A stretch of 27,233 nucleotides of DNA from a virus. How positions within the stretch are numbered: the first letter of the stretch is position 1; every line of letters begins with the position of its first letter. The notes below the pieces were generated by a model, which was given only the letters and a program-made list of their open reading frames with translations, did no database searches and was not told the origin of the DNA. Positions 20,817-27,207 of this stretch are shown here, one piece after another. The position numbers were made by a program, and so were the translations under genes. Where the stretch lies: IMG/VR virus record IMGVR_UViG_3300022723_000079, positions 1 to 27,233 of that record. One strand, written 5' to 3'.

Positions 20817-22096
20817 GGGCGGACCTCCGCCGTGGCCGGATCAGCGAACAGATCACCTTGCGCGGCGGCCTCTCGCAGACGGTGGCAGGCGATTTCGAAA
20901 TAGGTCAGGTCTTGTTCGATGCCGATAAACCGGCAGCCCTCGGCCAGCGCCGCGATGCCGGTCGAGCCGGTGCCCATGAACGGATCAAGCACGAGAGCGC
21001 CCTTCGGCACCACCAGCCGCGCCAACCAACGCATCAGATCGAGTGGCTTGACTGTCGGGTGAAAGGCGATCTCGTGGCCTTGCGCCTTGTGCCACTCGCG
21101 CTCGGTTGCCTCGATCACGCGGGCACACGCACGACACCAACCCGCCCGCTCGTCCGCCGTCGCCTTGGCGGTATAGAAAAATCGTGCCGCGCTGCCGGCA
21201 TCGCCTTTTGCCGATGGCTCCGCGCCAGTCACGGGCGCGCGCTGACCTGGCACCTCGGGAAAAAAACCCTCGACCTCGGCCGAACCGTCATGAACCACGT
21301 TGGCCGGCCAACGGCCACGCGGATTCTGTTCATAGACGCCAGGTTCGCCGGCCTCACCGTAAACGCCGGTGCCAGACGAACCCAGGGCAACATTGCGTCT
21401 TATTTTTTTGATATCCTCGTTGGTTTCTACCCGGCACCCGTCGATATTCAAAGCACCGGTGCCATGGCGCTGCACGTTGTCGACGTTAGTGCCCTCGAGC
21501 GGCGCGCGGGCGAGACAGATCGGCTCGTGTGCCGGTTTCAGTGCCGTGCCCCACCCGGCCCATTGCCGCGCCGCGTCTGTCGCTGGGCGGGTTTTTGTCG
21601 GCACATAGTCGCGCCCACTATCCTTGAGCCATGACCCGCCGGCATTCTGATCGGCGCCGAGAATCATGCGCTTGATCGGTTTTCCTTCGGCCACGACTTC
21701 GCGTTCAACGCCAGCGGCCTTGTCGATCGCCTTGGCAATATCGAGTGACTTCGGAAACCCTGACCCGTAAAGCCACATGATCTGATCTCGAATCTCGAAG
21801 CCAGCGGTCTCGATCGCCGCCGCCAAGCGGTGATAAGTCCGCGCGCCCGAAAACGCTGCACAGTGACCGCCAGGTTGGAGCAAACGCCGCACCGCGCCCC
21901 AAGTCTCGGGCTTGAAGGCAACGCCGCCGCCATCCCAGCGCCGACCCATGAAACCACCGGGCGCCTTATCGCTCGCGGTCAAGTGATACGGCGGATCGGT
22001 CACAACCGCATCGACCGGGTCCAGCGTCGGCAGAATGTCGAGGCAATCGCCCAGATACAGCGTGGCGTTGCCGATCTGCTCGACGCGCGCACTCAT
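20813..22096 (-). CDS. DNA methyltransferase, beta-class (N6_N4_Mtase)
   Basis: The 427-residue protein has the catalytic motif DPPY (residues 34-37) near the N-terminus and the SAM-binding motif FMGTGST (373-379) near the C-terminus. Catalytic before SAM is the order of beta-class N6-adenine or N4-cytosine methyltransferases. About 330 residues lie between the two motifs and probably include the target recognition domain. The central part contains IMWLYGSGFPKSLDIAKAID and NVVHDGSAEV. The C-terminus has HPTVKPLDLMRWL, typical of the family. Solitary phage methyltransferases usually protect DNA from restriction or alter gene expression. Target sequence is unknown. No restriction enzyme is nearby. 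Confidence 0.94.
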   Translation of the reverse strand: MSARVEQIGNATLYLGDCLDILPTLDPVDAVVTDPPYHLTASDKAPGGFMGRRWDGGGVAFKPETWGAVRRLLQPGGHCAAFSGARTYHRLAAAIETAGFEIRDQIMWLYGSGFPKSLDIAKAIDKAAGVEREVVAEGKPIKRMILGADQNAGGSWLKDSGRDYVPTKTRPATDAARQWAGWGTALKPAHEPICLARAPLEGTNVDNVQRHGTGALNIDGCRVETNEDIKKIRRNVALGSSGTGVYGEAGEPGVYEQNPRGRWPANVVHDGSAEVEGFFPEVPGQRAPVTGAEPSAKGDAGSAARFFYTAKATADERAGWCRACARVIEATEREWHKAQGHEIAFHPTVKPLDLMRWLARLVVPKGALVLDPFMGTGSTGIAALAEGCRFIGIEQDLTYFEIACHRLREAAAQGDLFADPATAEVRP

Positions 22097-22581
22097 GGCC
22101 GCGTCTCCGCGTCGCCGTCATCGACAGCGCCAACCCTGTTGGAAGTGCCCTTGCCGGCCCGGCCACCGCCAGCCGCACCATCCCGGTGGCCGGTTGAGTT
22201 CGGGGCGACAGCCAATACCGGCCAGTCCAGGTATTGCACCGGCTTGCCGGCGGCCTTGAAAACATCGATCTCGATGGCGATGCCCCTGGACTCGTCCCAG
22301 CCCGGCATCTTGACGATCAGGAGGCCGGCGGCGGCGTCCATGAAATGCGCATCGAGCGCCATCACCGTTTCGTGGTCCAGCGGGTTGAGACCGCCATAGA
22401 TCGCGACCGGGTGCGTGTGGGCGATCGGCGAATAGCAATGCACGCCGCGCTTCAACAGCTCGCCAGCGGCATCGCAGGCATGGAAAAAGGCGATCTGCAG
22501 GCCGCTTTCATATTTCGTGTAAGGCGTCGCCAGATACCAGAACCCGGCATCGAGCTGCAGCATGTCGAGTGTGCCGGTCAT
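22093..22581 (-). CDS. DUF1937 protein, nucleoside-deoxyribosyltransferase-like
   Basis: The 162-residue protein contains FWYLATPYT (14-22), YSPIAHTHPVA (50-60), ALDAHFMDAAAGLLIVKMPG and GWDESRG (94-100). It also has an AIEIDVF segment with the likely nucleophile-like Glu104. This matches DUF1937, which I place with the nucleoside 2-deoxyribosyltransferase-like fold. That fold acts on nucleosides or nucleotides, so a role in nucleotide hydrolysis or modified-base metabolism is plausible. The C-terminal ~35 residues are low-complexity and disordered. It overlaps the methyltransferase by ATGA and the upstream gene likewise. Confidence 0.8.
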   Translation of the reverse strand: MTGTLDMLQLDAGFWYLATPYTKYESGLQIAFFHACDAAGELLKRGVHCYSPIAHTHPVAIYGGLNPLDHETVMALDAHFMDAAAGLLIVKMPGWDESRGIAIEIDVFKAAGKPVQYLDWPVLAVAPNSTGHRDGAAGGGRAGKGTSNRVGAVDDGDAETRP

Positions 22582-23015
22582 GCCGCCGCCTCGTCATGCG
22601 CGACCAGCTCGCGGATCACAATCCCAAGCTTGTGGTTGATGTGCTCGACAGGCCGGTTTGGGCATTTGCGCCTGAGACGTTCCGCCTCCGCCAGCATCAG
22701 GGCGCCGGCACGAATGAGGTTGCGGCGGCGGTCCTTCGGTTTCCACCATCTCGAGTCCCAGGGCCAGCCCCAAGGCGTGCCGTCATCGTGCAACGGTGCG
22801 CCCTTGTCGGTGCCGTGCCACAGATAGGTCATGGCAGCCGTCATTAGGTCGGCGTACTCATGCTGATCGTCGTGCTCCGGTGTCCAGCCCTCGACCTCGA
22901 TCTGGCGCTGGCGCTCCACCTTGATCTCGTCAAAGTGAGGTCCCCTGAAAGGCACCGCGCCGCCGACCGGGCCATCCCGGCGCGGTGCTTGGTCTGCCGA
23001 GCGCTCTTTGCTCAT
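22578..23015 (-). CDS. Conserved phage hypothetical protein (WPW..RWWKP motif)
   Basis: The 145-residue protein contains FDEIKVERQRQIEVEGWTPE, then HDDQHEYADLMTAAMTYLWH and PWGWPWDSRWWKPKDRRRNL, then IRAGALMLAEAERLRR. This helical pattern is widespread in phages as a conserved protein, often near nucleotide-metabolism or replication genes. Function is unknown. It is acidic then basic and overlaps both neighbours by 4 nt. Confidence 0.8.
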   Translation of the reverse strand: MSKERSADQAPRRDGPVGGAVPFRGPHFDEIKVERQRQIEVEGWTPEHDDQHEYADLMTAAMTYLWHGTDKGAPLHDDGTPWGWPWDSRWWKPKDRRRNLIRAGALMLAEAERLRRKCPNRPVEHINHKLGIVIRELVAHDEAAA

Positions 23016-23509
23016 GCCCTGGCCCTTTCGTTCTTTTGCAGCTTCCGCGCGGTCACCTGGGCGGCGATCGCGCGTTCGCGGTCGATGTGGACAAGCTGGT
23101 CAAGCTTCATTTTCACCGCGCCGCGGCTGACGCCCAGCGACTGCGCAATGGTGCCCGTCGAGATGCCGGCGGCATCGAGCCGACGCAGCCGGTCGACCCG
23201 GTCCGTGTCCCAGGTCGCGGCAAGCGCCTTGACGGCGCCGTTGCCGTTGGCGCCGCCGCGCCGCGGCTTGATGGCCAGATAATCGAAGGTGCCGAGCCCA
23301 TATTGATCAAGGCCGGTGCGGCGCTGCATCAGATGCACCTCGCCGTGCGCGGCCATGCGGTGAAGCCGCTCGGCGAGCAGATCGAGATCCTCGTTCCACG
23401 CCCTGGCGCCGGCCAGGTCGCCGCGGAAATACAGCACCCGCTCGCCAGGTGGCGCCTCGGCGACGCGCGGCAGGATATCGTTGCAGGTGAAACCGTTAGT
23501 GGCGCTCAT
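23012..23509 (-). CDS. GcrA-like helix-turn-helix regulator with N-terminal phage domain
   Basis: The ATG at 23509 overlaps the stop of the upstream gene. The 165-residue protein has an N-terminal domain (VLYFRGDLAGARAWNEDLDL, HGEVHLMQRRTG and FDYLAIKPRRG) seen in phage proteins. A C-terminal helix-turn-helix follows at about residues 100-140: WDTDRVDRLRRLDAAGISTG, then TIAQSLGVSRGAVKMKLDQL. The second part resembles the start of GcrA, the alphaproteobacterial sigma-70-associated cell-cycle regulator (W..ERV..L..LW..G.S...IA..LG.VTRNAV..K). This suggests a phage transcription regulator that could influence host or phage promoters. I see no GcrA sigma-binding tail, so it may act only as a DNA-binding protein. 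Confidence 0.72.
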   Translation of the reverse strand: MSATNGFTCNDILPRVAEAPPGERVLYFRGDLAGARAWNEDLDLLAERLHRMAAHGEVHLMQRRTGLDQYGLGTFDYLAIKPRRGGANGNGAVKALAATWDTDRVDRLRRLDAAGISTGTIAQSLGVSRGAVKMKLDQLVHIDRERAIAAQVTARKLQKNERARA

Positions 23510-24510
23510 GTGCGCCCCCATATTTCGTATTTGCAGAAATCGGCGCACGGGCGGTCCCAGATCGCGATGCCCAGCGCCCGGTCAGCATCACCGCCGACGC
23601 CAAGATAATCCTCGCGCCAGTCAAGGTTGACCCAGAGCGCCGGGCGGTGACGCTCGAATTGCTTGCGACCCGCTTGGCACGCCCAGAGCCGTTCGGGCAG
23701 AACCAGCGCCATCTGTTCGACGCCGATGGCAAAGGCGTGATCGATCACCTCGCGAACGCGGTCGAACGGTGGGTTCGATGCCAACACCGTCGCCGGCGCG
23801 GCGGACACCTTGAAGAAATCCTGACCGGTCTTGATGTCGCCGGCGATCACCGTGCGGCCCGATGCTTCCAGCGCCCGCGCAAAGCGTTCATCGCCGACGA
23901 ACGGTTCCCAGACCGGGCCGGGCGGACTCGTCTGCGCCGGGGCCAGCCAACGCGCCACCAGGGCAGCGACGATGGCCGGCGGCGTCGGGTAAAAGTCATC
24001 GGTCTCGCGGGCCTTGCGCTTGCCACGCAACAAGGTCACCGGCACCTTGCCGGGCGCGGCCTCGGCTTCTTCGCGCCAGGCGGCGAGGTTCTTTTCGAAT
24101 GTTTCCTTTCCCAGCCCGTGAACCTTGCGTGCGACATGGGCCAAGTTCTTGTCGATGCCGGCATCGGCCAGGGTTGGTGAAACCGGGTTGCCGACGAACC
24201 CGGTTTCCGTTGGCGCGGCCTTCTTCGGCCGGCCGCCCTTGTTGAGACCCTCGGTTTCGCGCTGCGCTGCTATCAGTTCGCCGAGGCGATACTCGGCGCG
24301 AATGCGGATCTCGGCGCCGGCAATCTCGATCTCGCGGTTCCTGGCGATCTGCCCATAGGCGCGCAGCGCTTCTGCACTGTCGCGGATCTTCGCGACCTCG
24401 TCGGTGCGGGCCGCCTCGGCGACCGCGCGCGCCAGCGCCTCATAGCGGGCCAGCGCTTGGTCGGCGTCGAACGGCGCGGCCGCCGGCAAGGTGGCGACGG
24501 CCCCGCTCAT
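23506..24510 (-). CDS. Methyltransferase-like protein with NPPF motif and N-terminal phage domain
   Basis: The 334-residue protein has two parts. The N-terminal ~150 residues are helical (ALARYEALARAVAEAARTDE, then RIRAEYRLGELIAAQRET and EGLNKGGRPKK), a module common in phage proteins, sometimes next to MT-A70 enzymes. The C-terminal part begins DDFYPTPPAIVAALV and contains WEPFVGDERFARAL (from residue 201), then VLASNPPFDRV with NPPF at 246-249. This is the layout of a SAM-dependent N6-adenine methyltransferase, with a SAM loop (WEPFVGD in place of WEPACGxG) followed by the (D/N)PP(Y/F) catalytic motif. The changed SAM loop makes activity uncertain. It is coupled to both neighbours in the early operon. 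Confidence 0.8.
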   Translation of the reverse strand: MSGAVATLPAAAPFDADQALARYEALARAVAEAARTDEVAKIRDSAEALRAYGQIARNREIEIAGAEIRIRAEYRLGELIAAQRETEGLNKGGRPKKAAPTETGFVGNPVSPTLADAGIDKNLAHVARKVHGLGKETFEKNLAAWREEAEAAPGKVPVTLLRGKRKARETDDFYPTPPAIVAALVARWLAPAQTSPPGPVWEPFVGDERFARALEASGRTVIAGDIKTGQDFFKVSAAPATVLASNPPFDRVREVIDHAFAIGVEQMALVLPERLWACQAGRKQFERHRPALWVNLDWREDYLGVGGDADRALGIAIWDRPCADFCKYEIWGRT

Positions 24511-24848
24511 GCCATCGGCTCCTTGCGCCAGTAGGGCGCGGTCGCCTGCGGCGTCTCAGGCCGCGCCATCCGCTGGCGCGCCTTGGTGTAGAGATTGAAC
24601 GCGGCGACCAGCCCCGGATAGGTGTCCTCGTCGACCCCTTGCGCGGCATAGATGCGCGCGGCACAGATCAGCATGGTCAGGCGGGCCGCCATCGGGTCGA
24701 CATCGAAATCGCCGACCCGGTGCATGTCGTCACAGGCACGGGCCAACCGGTCGCGTTCCTGCCGGCCGGCATCCGAGCCGCCGTTGATCGCGGCATGGGC
24801 GGCGGCGGTCAGCCGGACAACGGCGGTTTCAAAATCGAGCGCGCTCAA
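24507..24848 (-). CDS. Small hypothetical early protein, TTG start
   Basis: The frame begins at TTG (24848), overlapping the upstream stop as TTGA; no nearby ATG gives a sensible start. The 113-residue protein (SALDFETAVVRLTAAAHAAI, then LTMLICAARIYAAQGVDEDT and YPGLVAAFNLYTKARQRM) is helical and unrecognised. The TTG start is a guess from the overlap and the codon pattern. Confidence 0.6.
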   Translation of the reverse strand: MSALDFETAVVRLTAAAHAAINGGSDAGRQERDRLARACDDMHRVGDFDVDPMAARLTMLICAARIYAAQGVDEDTYPGLVAAFNLYTKARQRMARPETPQATAPYWRKEPMA

Positions 24849-25342
24849 GACACACCCGCCGCCGCGCGCGCGGTCTTTTCAACCAGGGGCATCAGCGAAA
24901 AGGCCACCACGCGCCATTCATCGCGCATCGCCTCGTCGGCCTCGACCGTGAGGCGCACCGCCTGGACGTACATTTGCGCCTCCGGCCAGCACAACGCCTC
25001 GATCTCGTCGGCCAGGCTTTTCAGATGACCGTATTGCCAGGTGCGATCGCCATGCTCGAGCACGGCCGTTGCATGATCGAACAGTTCGGCGCGAACCGCG
25101 CCGCGGGTTCGCAAGGGACGTTTCAACGGGGAGCGCGACGCCGGGATGGTGCGGTCGGCGGCGTCGCGCCCGTCCGTATGGCTGTTTTTTGCCCCGCCGG
25201 AGACAGTCCGCGCCCGTGGCGAAAGCGCCTCAGCCCGTTGCCGCAAGCGCGACACGGCCTGAGCGTATCCGGGGTCGGCTTCCGCCCCGTGGCGTGGCCA
25301 CTCGCCTGGGCGCACCGCCAGAGTATCGCCGCCGCGGCTCAT
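24845..25342 (-). CDS. Hypothetical early protein carrying repeat copy 4
   Basis: The 165-residue protein is basic and Arg/Ala-rich in its first half, where repeat copy 4 lies out of frame with copies 2 and 3. The second half is helical (RAELFDHATAVLEHGDRTWQ, then YGHLKSLADEIEALCWPEAQ and MYVQAVRLTVEADEAMRDEW). The C-terminal half looks folded, but no family is recognised. It overlaps the Cro-like gene stop by 4 nt and starts at ATG 25342. Confidence 0.6.
   Translation of the reverse strand: MSRGGDTLAVRPGEWPRHGAEADPGYAQAVSRLRQRAEALSPRARTVSGGAKNSHTDGRDAADRTIPASRSPLKRPLRTRGAVRAELFDHATAVLEHGDRTWQYGHLKSLADEIEALCWPEAQMYVQAVRLTVEADEAMRDEWRVVAFSLMPLVEKTARAAAGVS
25197..25242 (-). repeat. Dispersed 46-bp repeat, copy 4 (diverged)
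   Basis: It matches copy 3 at about 33 of 46 positions, with the 5' block GGAGAC, a central block of eight identical bases (GCGAAAGC) and the 3' end GTTGCC all conserved. It lies in the first half of the 165-residue gene, in a different reading frame from copies 2 and 3. Confidence 0.5.
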
Positions 25343-25632
25343 TCGGCCGCCTCGAATTGGCTTGAGGGCTCCTCACCCGCCAGCACCGCGCGGGCCGCGT
25401 CCGGATGCAACGCCACAACGTGTTTCAGGATTTCGATCTCCGCCTCGGCGAAGGCGGTTTCGAGTTTTGGAAGGTCGCGGTTCAAAATCCGCATCGTCGG
25501 ATTGGCATCCGGCTTGCGCCAGCGCTGGATGGCCGAATAGTCGACACCCGCCGCCTTTGCCACCATGAAAAGGGTGGTGTTAATGCGCTCGGCTCGACTT
25601 TCGAGCTGGTCTATGCGATCTTGAATATGCAT
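25339..25632 (-). CDS. Cro-like helix-turn-helix repressor
   Basis: The 97-residue protein (MHIQDRIDQLESRAERINTT, then LFMVAKAAGVDYSAIQRWRK) has a Cro/C1-type helix-turn-helix at about residues 21-45. It is the first gene of the leftward early operon and diverges from the repressor, the classic cro position. It would repress the lysogeny gene and tune early transcription. The C-terminus is acidic. The ATG lies only a few bases after the predicted -10, so the mRNA may have little or no leader. Confidence 0.8.
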   Translation of the reverse strand: MHIQDRIDQLESRAERINTTLFMVAKAAGVDYSAIQRWRKPDANPTMRILNRDLPKLETAFAEAEIEILKHVVALHPDAARAVLAGEEPSSQFEAAE

Positions 25633-25749
25633 TAAAGCCTATGATAAAGGCGATTCGGCCTCATGCACAAGGGTTTTTTACCAGATTGTGTGGATAATTC
25701 GTTGCTGCACACTAGGGCTTGCATATATCCGCAGCCAGGTACGCACAGC
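25633..25749. promoter_or_regulatory. Divergent cI/cro-like control region
   Basis: Minus-strand promoter for the Cro-like gene: -35 TTGTGC (25670-25665), 18-bp spacer, -10 TATCAT (25646-25641). Plus-strand promoter for the repressor: -35 TTGCTG (25702-25707), 16-bp spacer, -10 TATATC (25724-25729). Possible operators are GCCT-N7-AGGC (637-651 of 25 kb, overlapping the cro -10) and GTGTG-N15-CACAC (25688-25712, overlapping the repressor -35). The promoter matches are imperfect, and the operators are inferred from symmetry only. Confidence 0.5.
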
Positions 25750-26355
25750 GTGACACGCGACGAAACACAGGAAGCAATCGCCGAATGGCTCGGCCAGGTC
25801 GCCAAGATGACCAATAAGAGCCTGACCCAGATTGCCCGCAAGGCTGGCGTGAACCAGACCACCGTCACGCGCGCCTACAAGAACCCGGAAAACTATCAGA
25901 ACGTCATGTCGACCTCGACGATCATGCGGATCGTCAACGAGCACAAGGTGCCACCGCCGCCGTTGCCTGGGTTCGGCCAGGCGGTCGGCTTCGCCGAGCC
26001 GGAAGTGATCCCGATCGAGGACCCCGACCTCCGCGGTGATGATCTGACCCCCGATCAGTACGCGATCGAGGTCAATACCCGGGCGATGATGGATGCCGGA
26101 TACATGCCCGGCGACATGATGCTGGTCGACATGGCCGAAACGCCGCGCGACGGCGACGCGGTGATCGCACAGAACTACGACAACCAGCAAGGAACAGCCG
26201 AGACCGTGTTCCGGCGCTTCAAGCCGCCACACCTGGTTGCGATCTCACCCGACCATGATCAATTCGAGCCGCTTTATGTCGACGGCAAGAAAGTGATGAT
26301 CGTCGGCGTCGTGGTGAAGTCTTGGCGCTGCCGCAAGCATTCAAACGCCGCCTGA
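25750..26355 (+). CDS. S24/LexA-fold phage repressor A, Ala at the nucleophile position
   Basis: The start is taken at the GTG at 25750, because an upstream ATG (25663) would begin inside the divergent promoter region. The 201-residue protein has a helix-turn-helix at about 23-44 (KSLTQIARKAGVNQTTVTRA) and a C-terminal S24-type domain. There the sequence EVNTRAMMDAGYMPGDMMLV followed by D aligns with the usual V.G.SM...G...GD. pattern, but the Ser position is Ala112. The usual Lys of the tvK segment is absent too (ETVFRRF). Autocleavage in response to DNA damage is therefore unlikely. It should keep the lysogenic state. Its neighbour B is a colinear paralogue of equal length, and the two genes face each other. 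Confidence 0.82.
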   Translation: MTRDETQEAIAEWLGQVAKMTNKSLTQIARKAGVNQTTVTRAYKNPENYQNVMSTSTIMRIVNEHKVPPPPLPGFGQAVGFAEPEVIPIEDPDLRGDDLTPDQYAIEVNTRAMMDAGYMPGDMMLVDMAETPRDGDAVIAQNYDNQQGTAETVFRRFKPPHLVAISPDHDQFEPLYVDGKKVMIVGVVVKSWRCRKHSNAA

Positions 26356-26357
26356 AT

Positions 26358-26963
26358 TCATCCCGCCCGCACGGTGGCGTCCTGACGCTCGCGCCATTGC
26401 TTCACCACGACGCCATGAAGTGTTGTGTTGTTGATGCCGACCACGGCGGGGCTGATGATTGTTTCCCCAGACGTATTGCCGACAATAAACGGCGGCACGA
26501 ATATTCGGAGCACGAATTCCGATCTCATTCGCCGGATGTTGTCAACCACTGCAATGACCGCGTCGCCGGAAACCGGCGCAATGCTTGGGTCCACGAGCAA
26601 ATGGTCGCCGGGCACATAGCCAGACAGCAGTAAAGATCGGCCGCACACAATCCACTCTGTCGGACCGGGATCAGGCTGGGCGCCAACCGGCCCGACCCGC
26701 TCGACATCAGGCCCGGAACCGACAAGCGCCCGGTCACTGAGCCCAGGCACGACCGGCGGCGGCACATCAAGCGCCGTGATGATTTTCATGATCGTTGTCA
26801 GTGACGGCGTGTTGCCGTACTTCGGATCACGGCCGGCGGCACGCGAGATCGTCCCCGGTGTCAGGTTCGCCCGCTCGGCGATGGCGTTGAAGGTCAAGCC
26901 GGTCTGTGCCGGCAAGCTCTCGATCCAGACGGCGATGATCTCGCGGATATCGCGCGGGTCCAT
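26358..26963 (-). CDS. S24/LexA-fold phage repressor B, paralogue of A
   Basis: The ATG at 26963 begins a 201-residue protein (MDPRDIREIIAVWIESLPAQ). It has a helix-turn-helix at about 24-45 (TFNAIAERANLTPGTISRAA) and an S24-type C-terminal domain (TEWIVCGRSLLLSGYVPGDH, then LLVD). Ser110 is at the nucleophile position. The segment that usually holds the Lys reads SEFVLRIFVPP, with no Lys. It shares the linker pattern TIM(R/K)I...VPPP.(L/V)PG with A and has the same length. Its stop is 2 nt from A's stop, with no terminator visible between them. It may compete with A for DNA, or act on its own promoter. Confidence 0.8.
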   Translation of the reverse strand: MDPRDIREIIAVWIESLPAQTGLTFNAIAERANLTPGTISRAAGRDPKYGNTPSLTTIMKIITALDVPPPVVPGLSDRALVGSGPDVERVGPVGAQPDPGPTEWIVCGRSLLLSGYVPGDHLLVDPSIAPVSGDAVIAVVDNIRRMRSEFVLRIFVPPFIVGNTSGETIISPAVVGINNTTLHGVVVKQWRERQDATVRAG

Positions 26964-26970
26964 GGACGGC

Positions 26971-27207
26971 CTACAACGCTGCGGACGGCCGGCACGCCAC
27001 CGCGTCGGATGCCTGGCCGGTTGCATCGCTGATCACATCGGCGCCGGCGGTCTGGCCGTCCAGCAGATTGTTGACCAGGGCCGATGCCACCGCCACCGCC
27101 TTGCCGGCAGAGAGGAACCGGCATTCCACGGTGACGAGCTGCCAATCCCGGCCACACCCATTGACCACCGTGACGATCGCCGCCGGCACCGTGCCGGTGC
27201 CGAACAT
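26971..27207 (-). CDS. Hypothetical small protein upstream of repressor B
   Basis: An ATG at 27207 (AGAAAG close upstream) gives a 78-residue product: MFGTGTVPAAIVTVVNGCGR, then DWQLVTVECRFLSAGKAVAV and ASALVNNLLDGQTAGADVIS. A GTG at 27231, or a start beyond the window, is possible, so it may be partial. The alternating hydrophobic pattern looks like a small alpha/beta protein. Family unknown. It ends 7 nt before repressor B and is probably co-transcribed. Confidence 0.5.
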   Translation of the reverse strand: MFGTGTVPAAIVTVVNGCGRDWQLVTVECRFLSAGKAVAVASALVNNLLDGQTAGADVISDATGQASDAVACRPSAAL

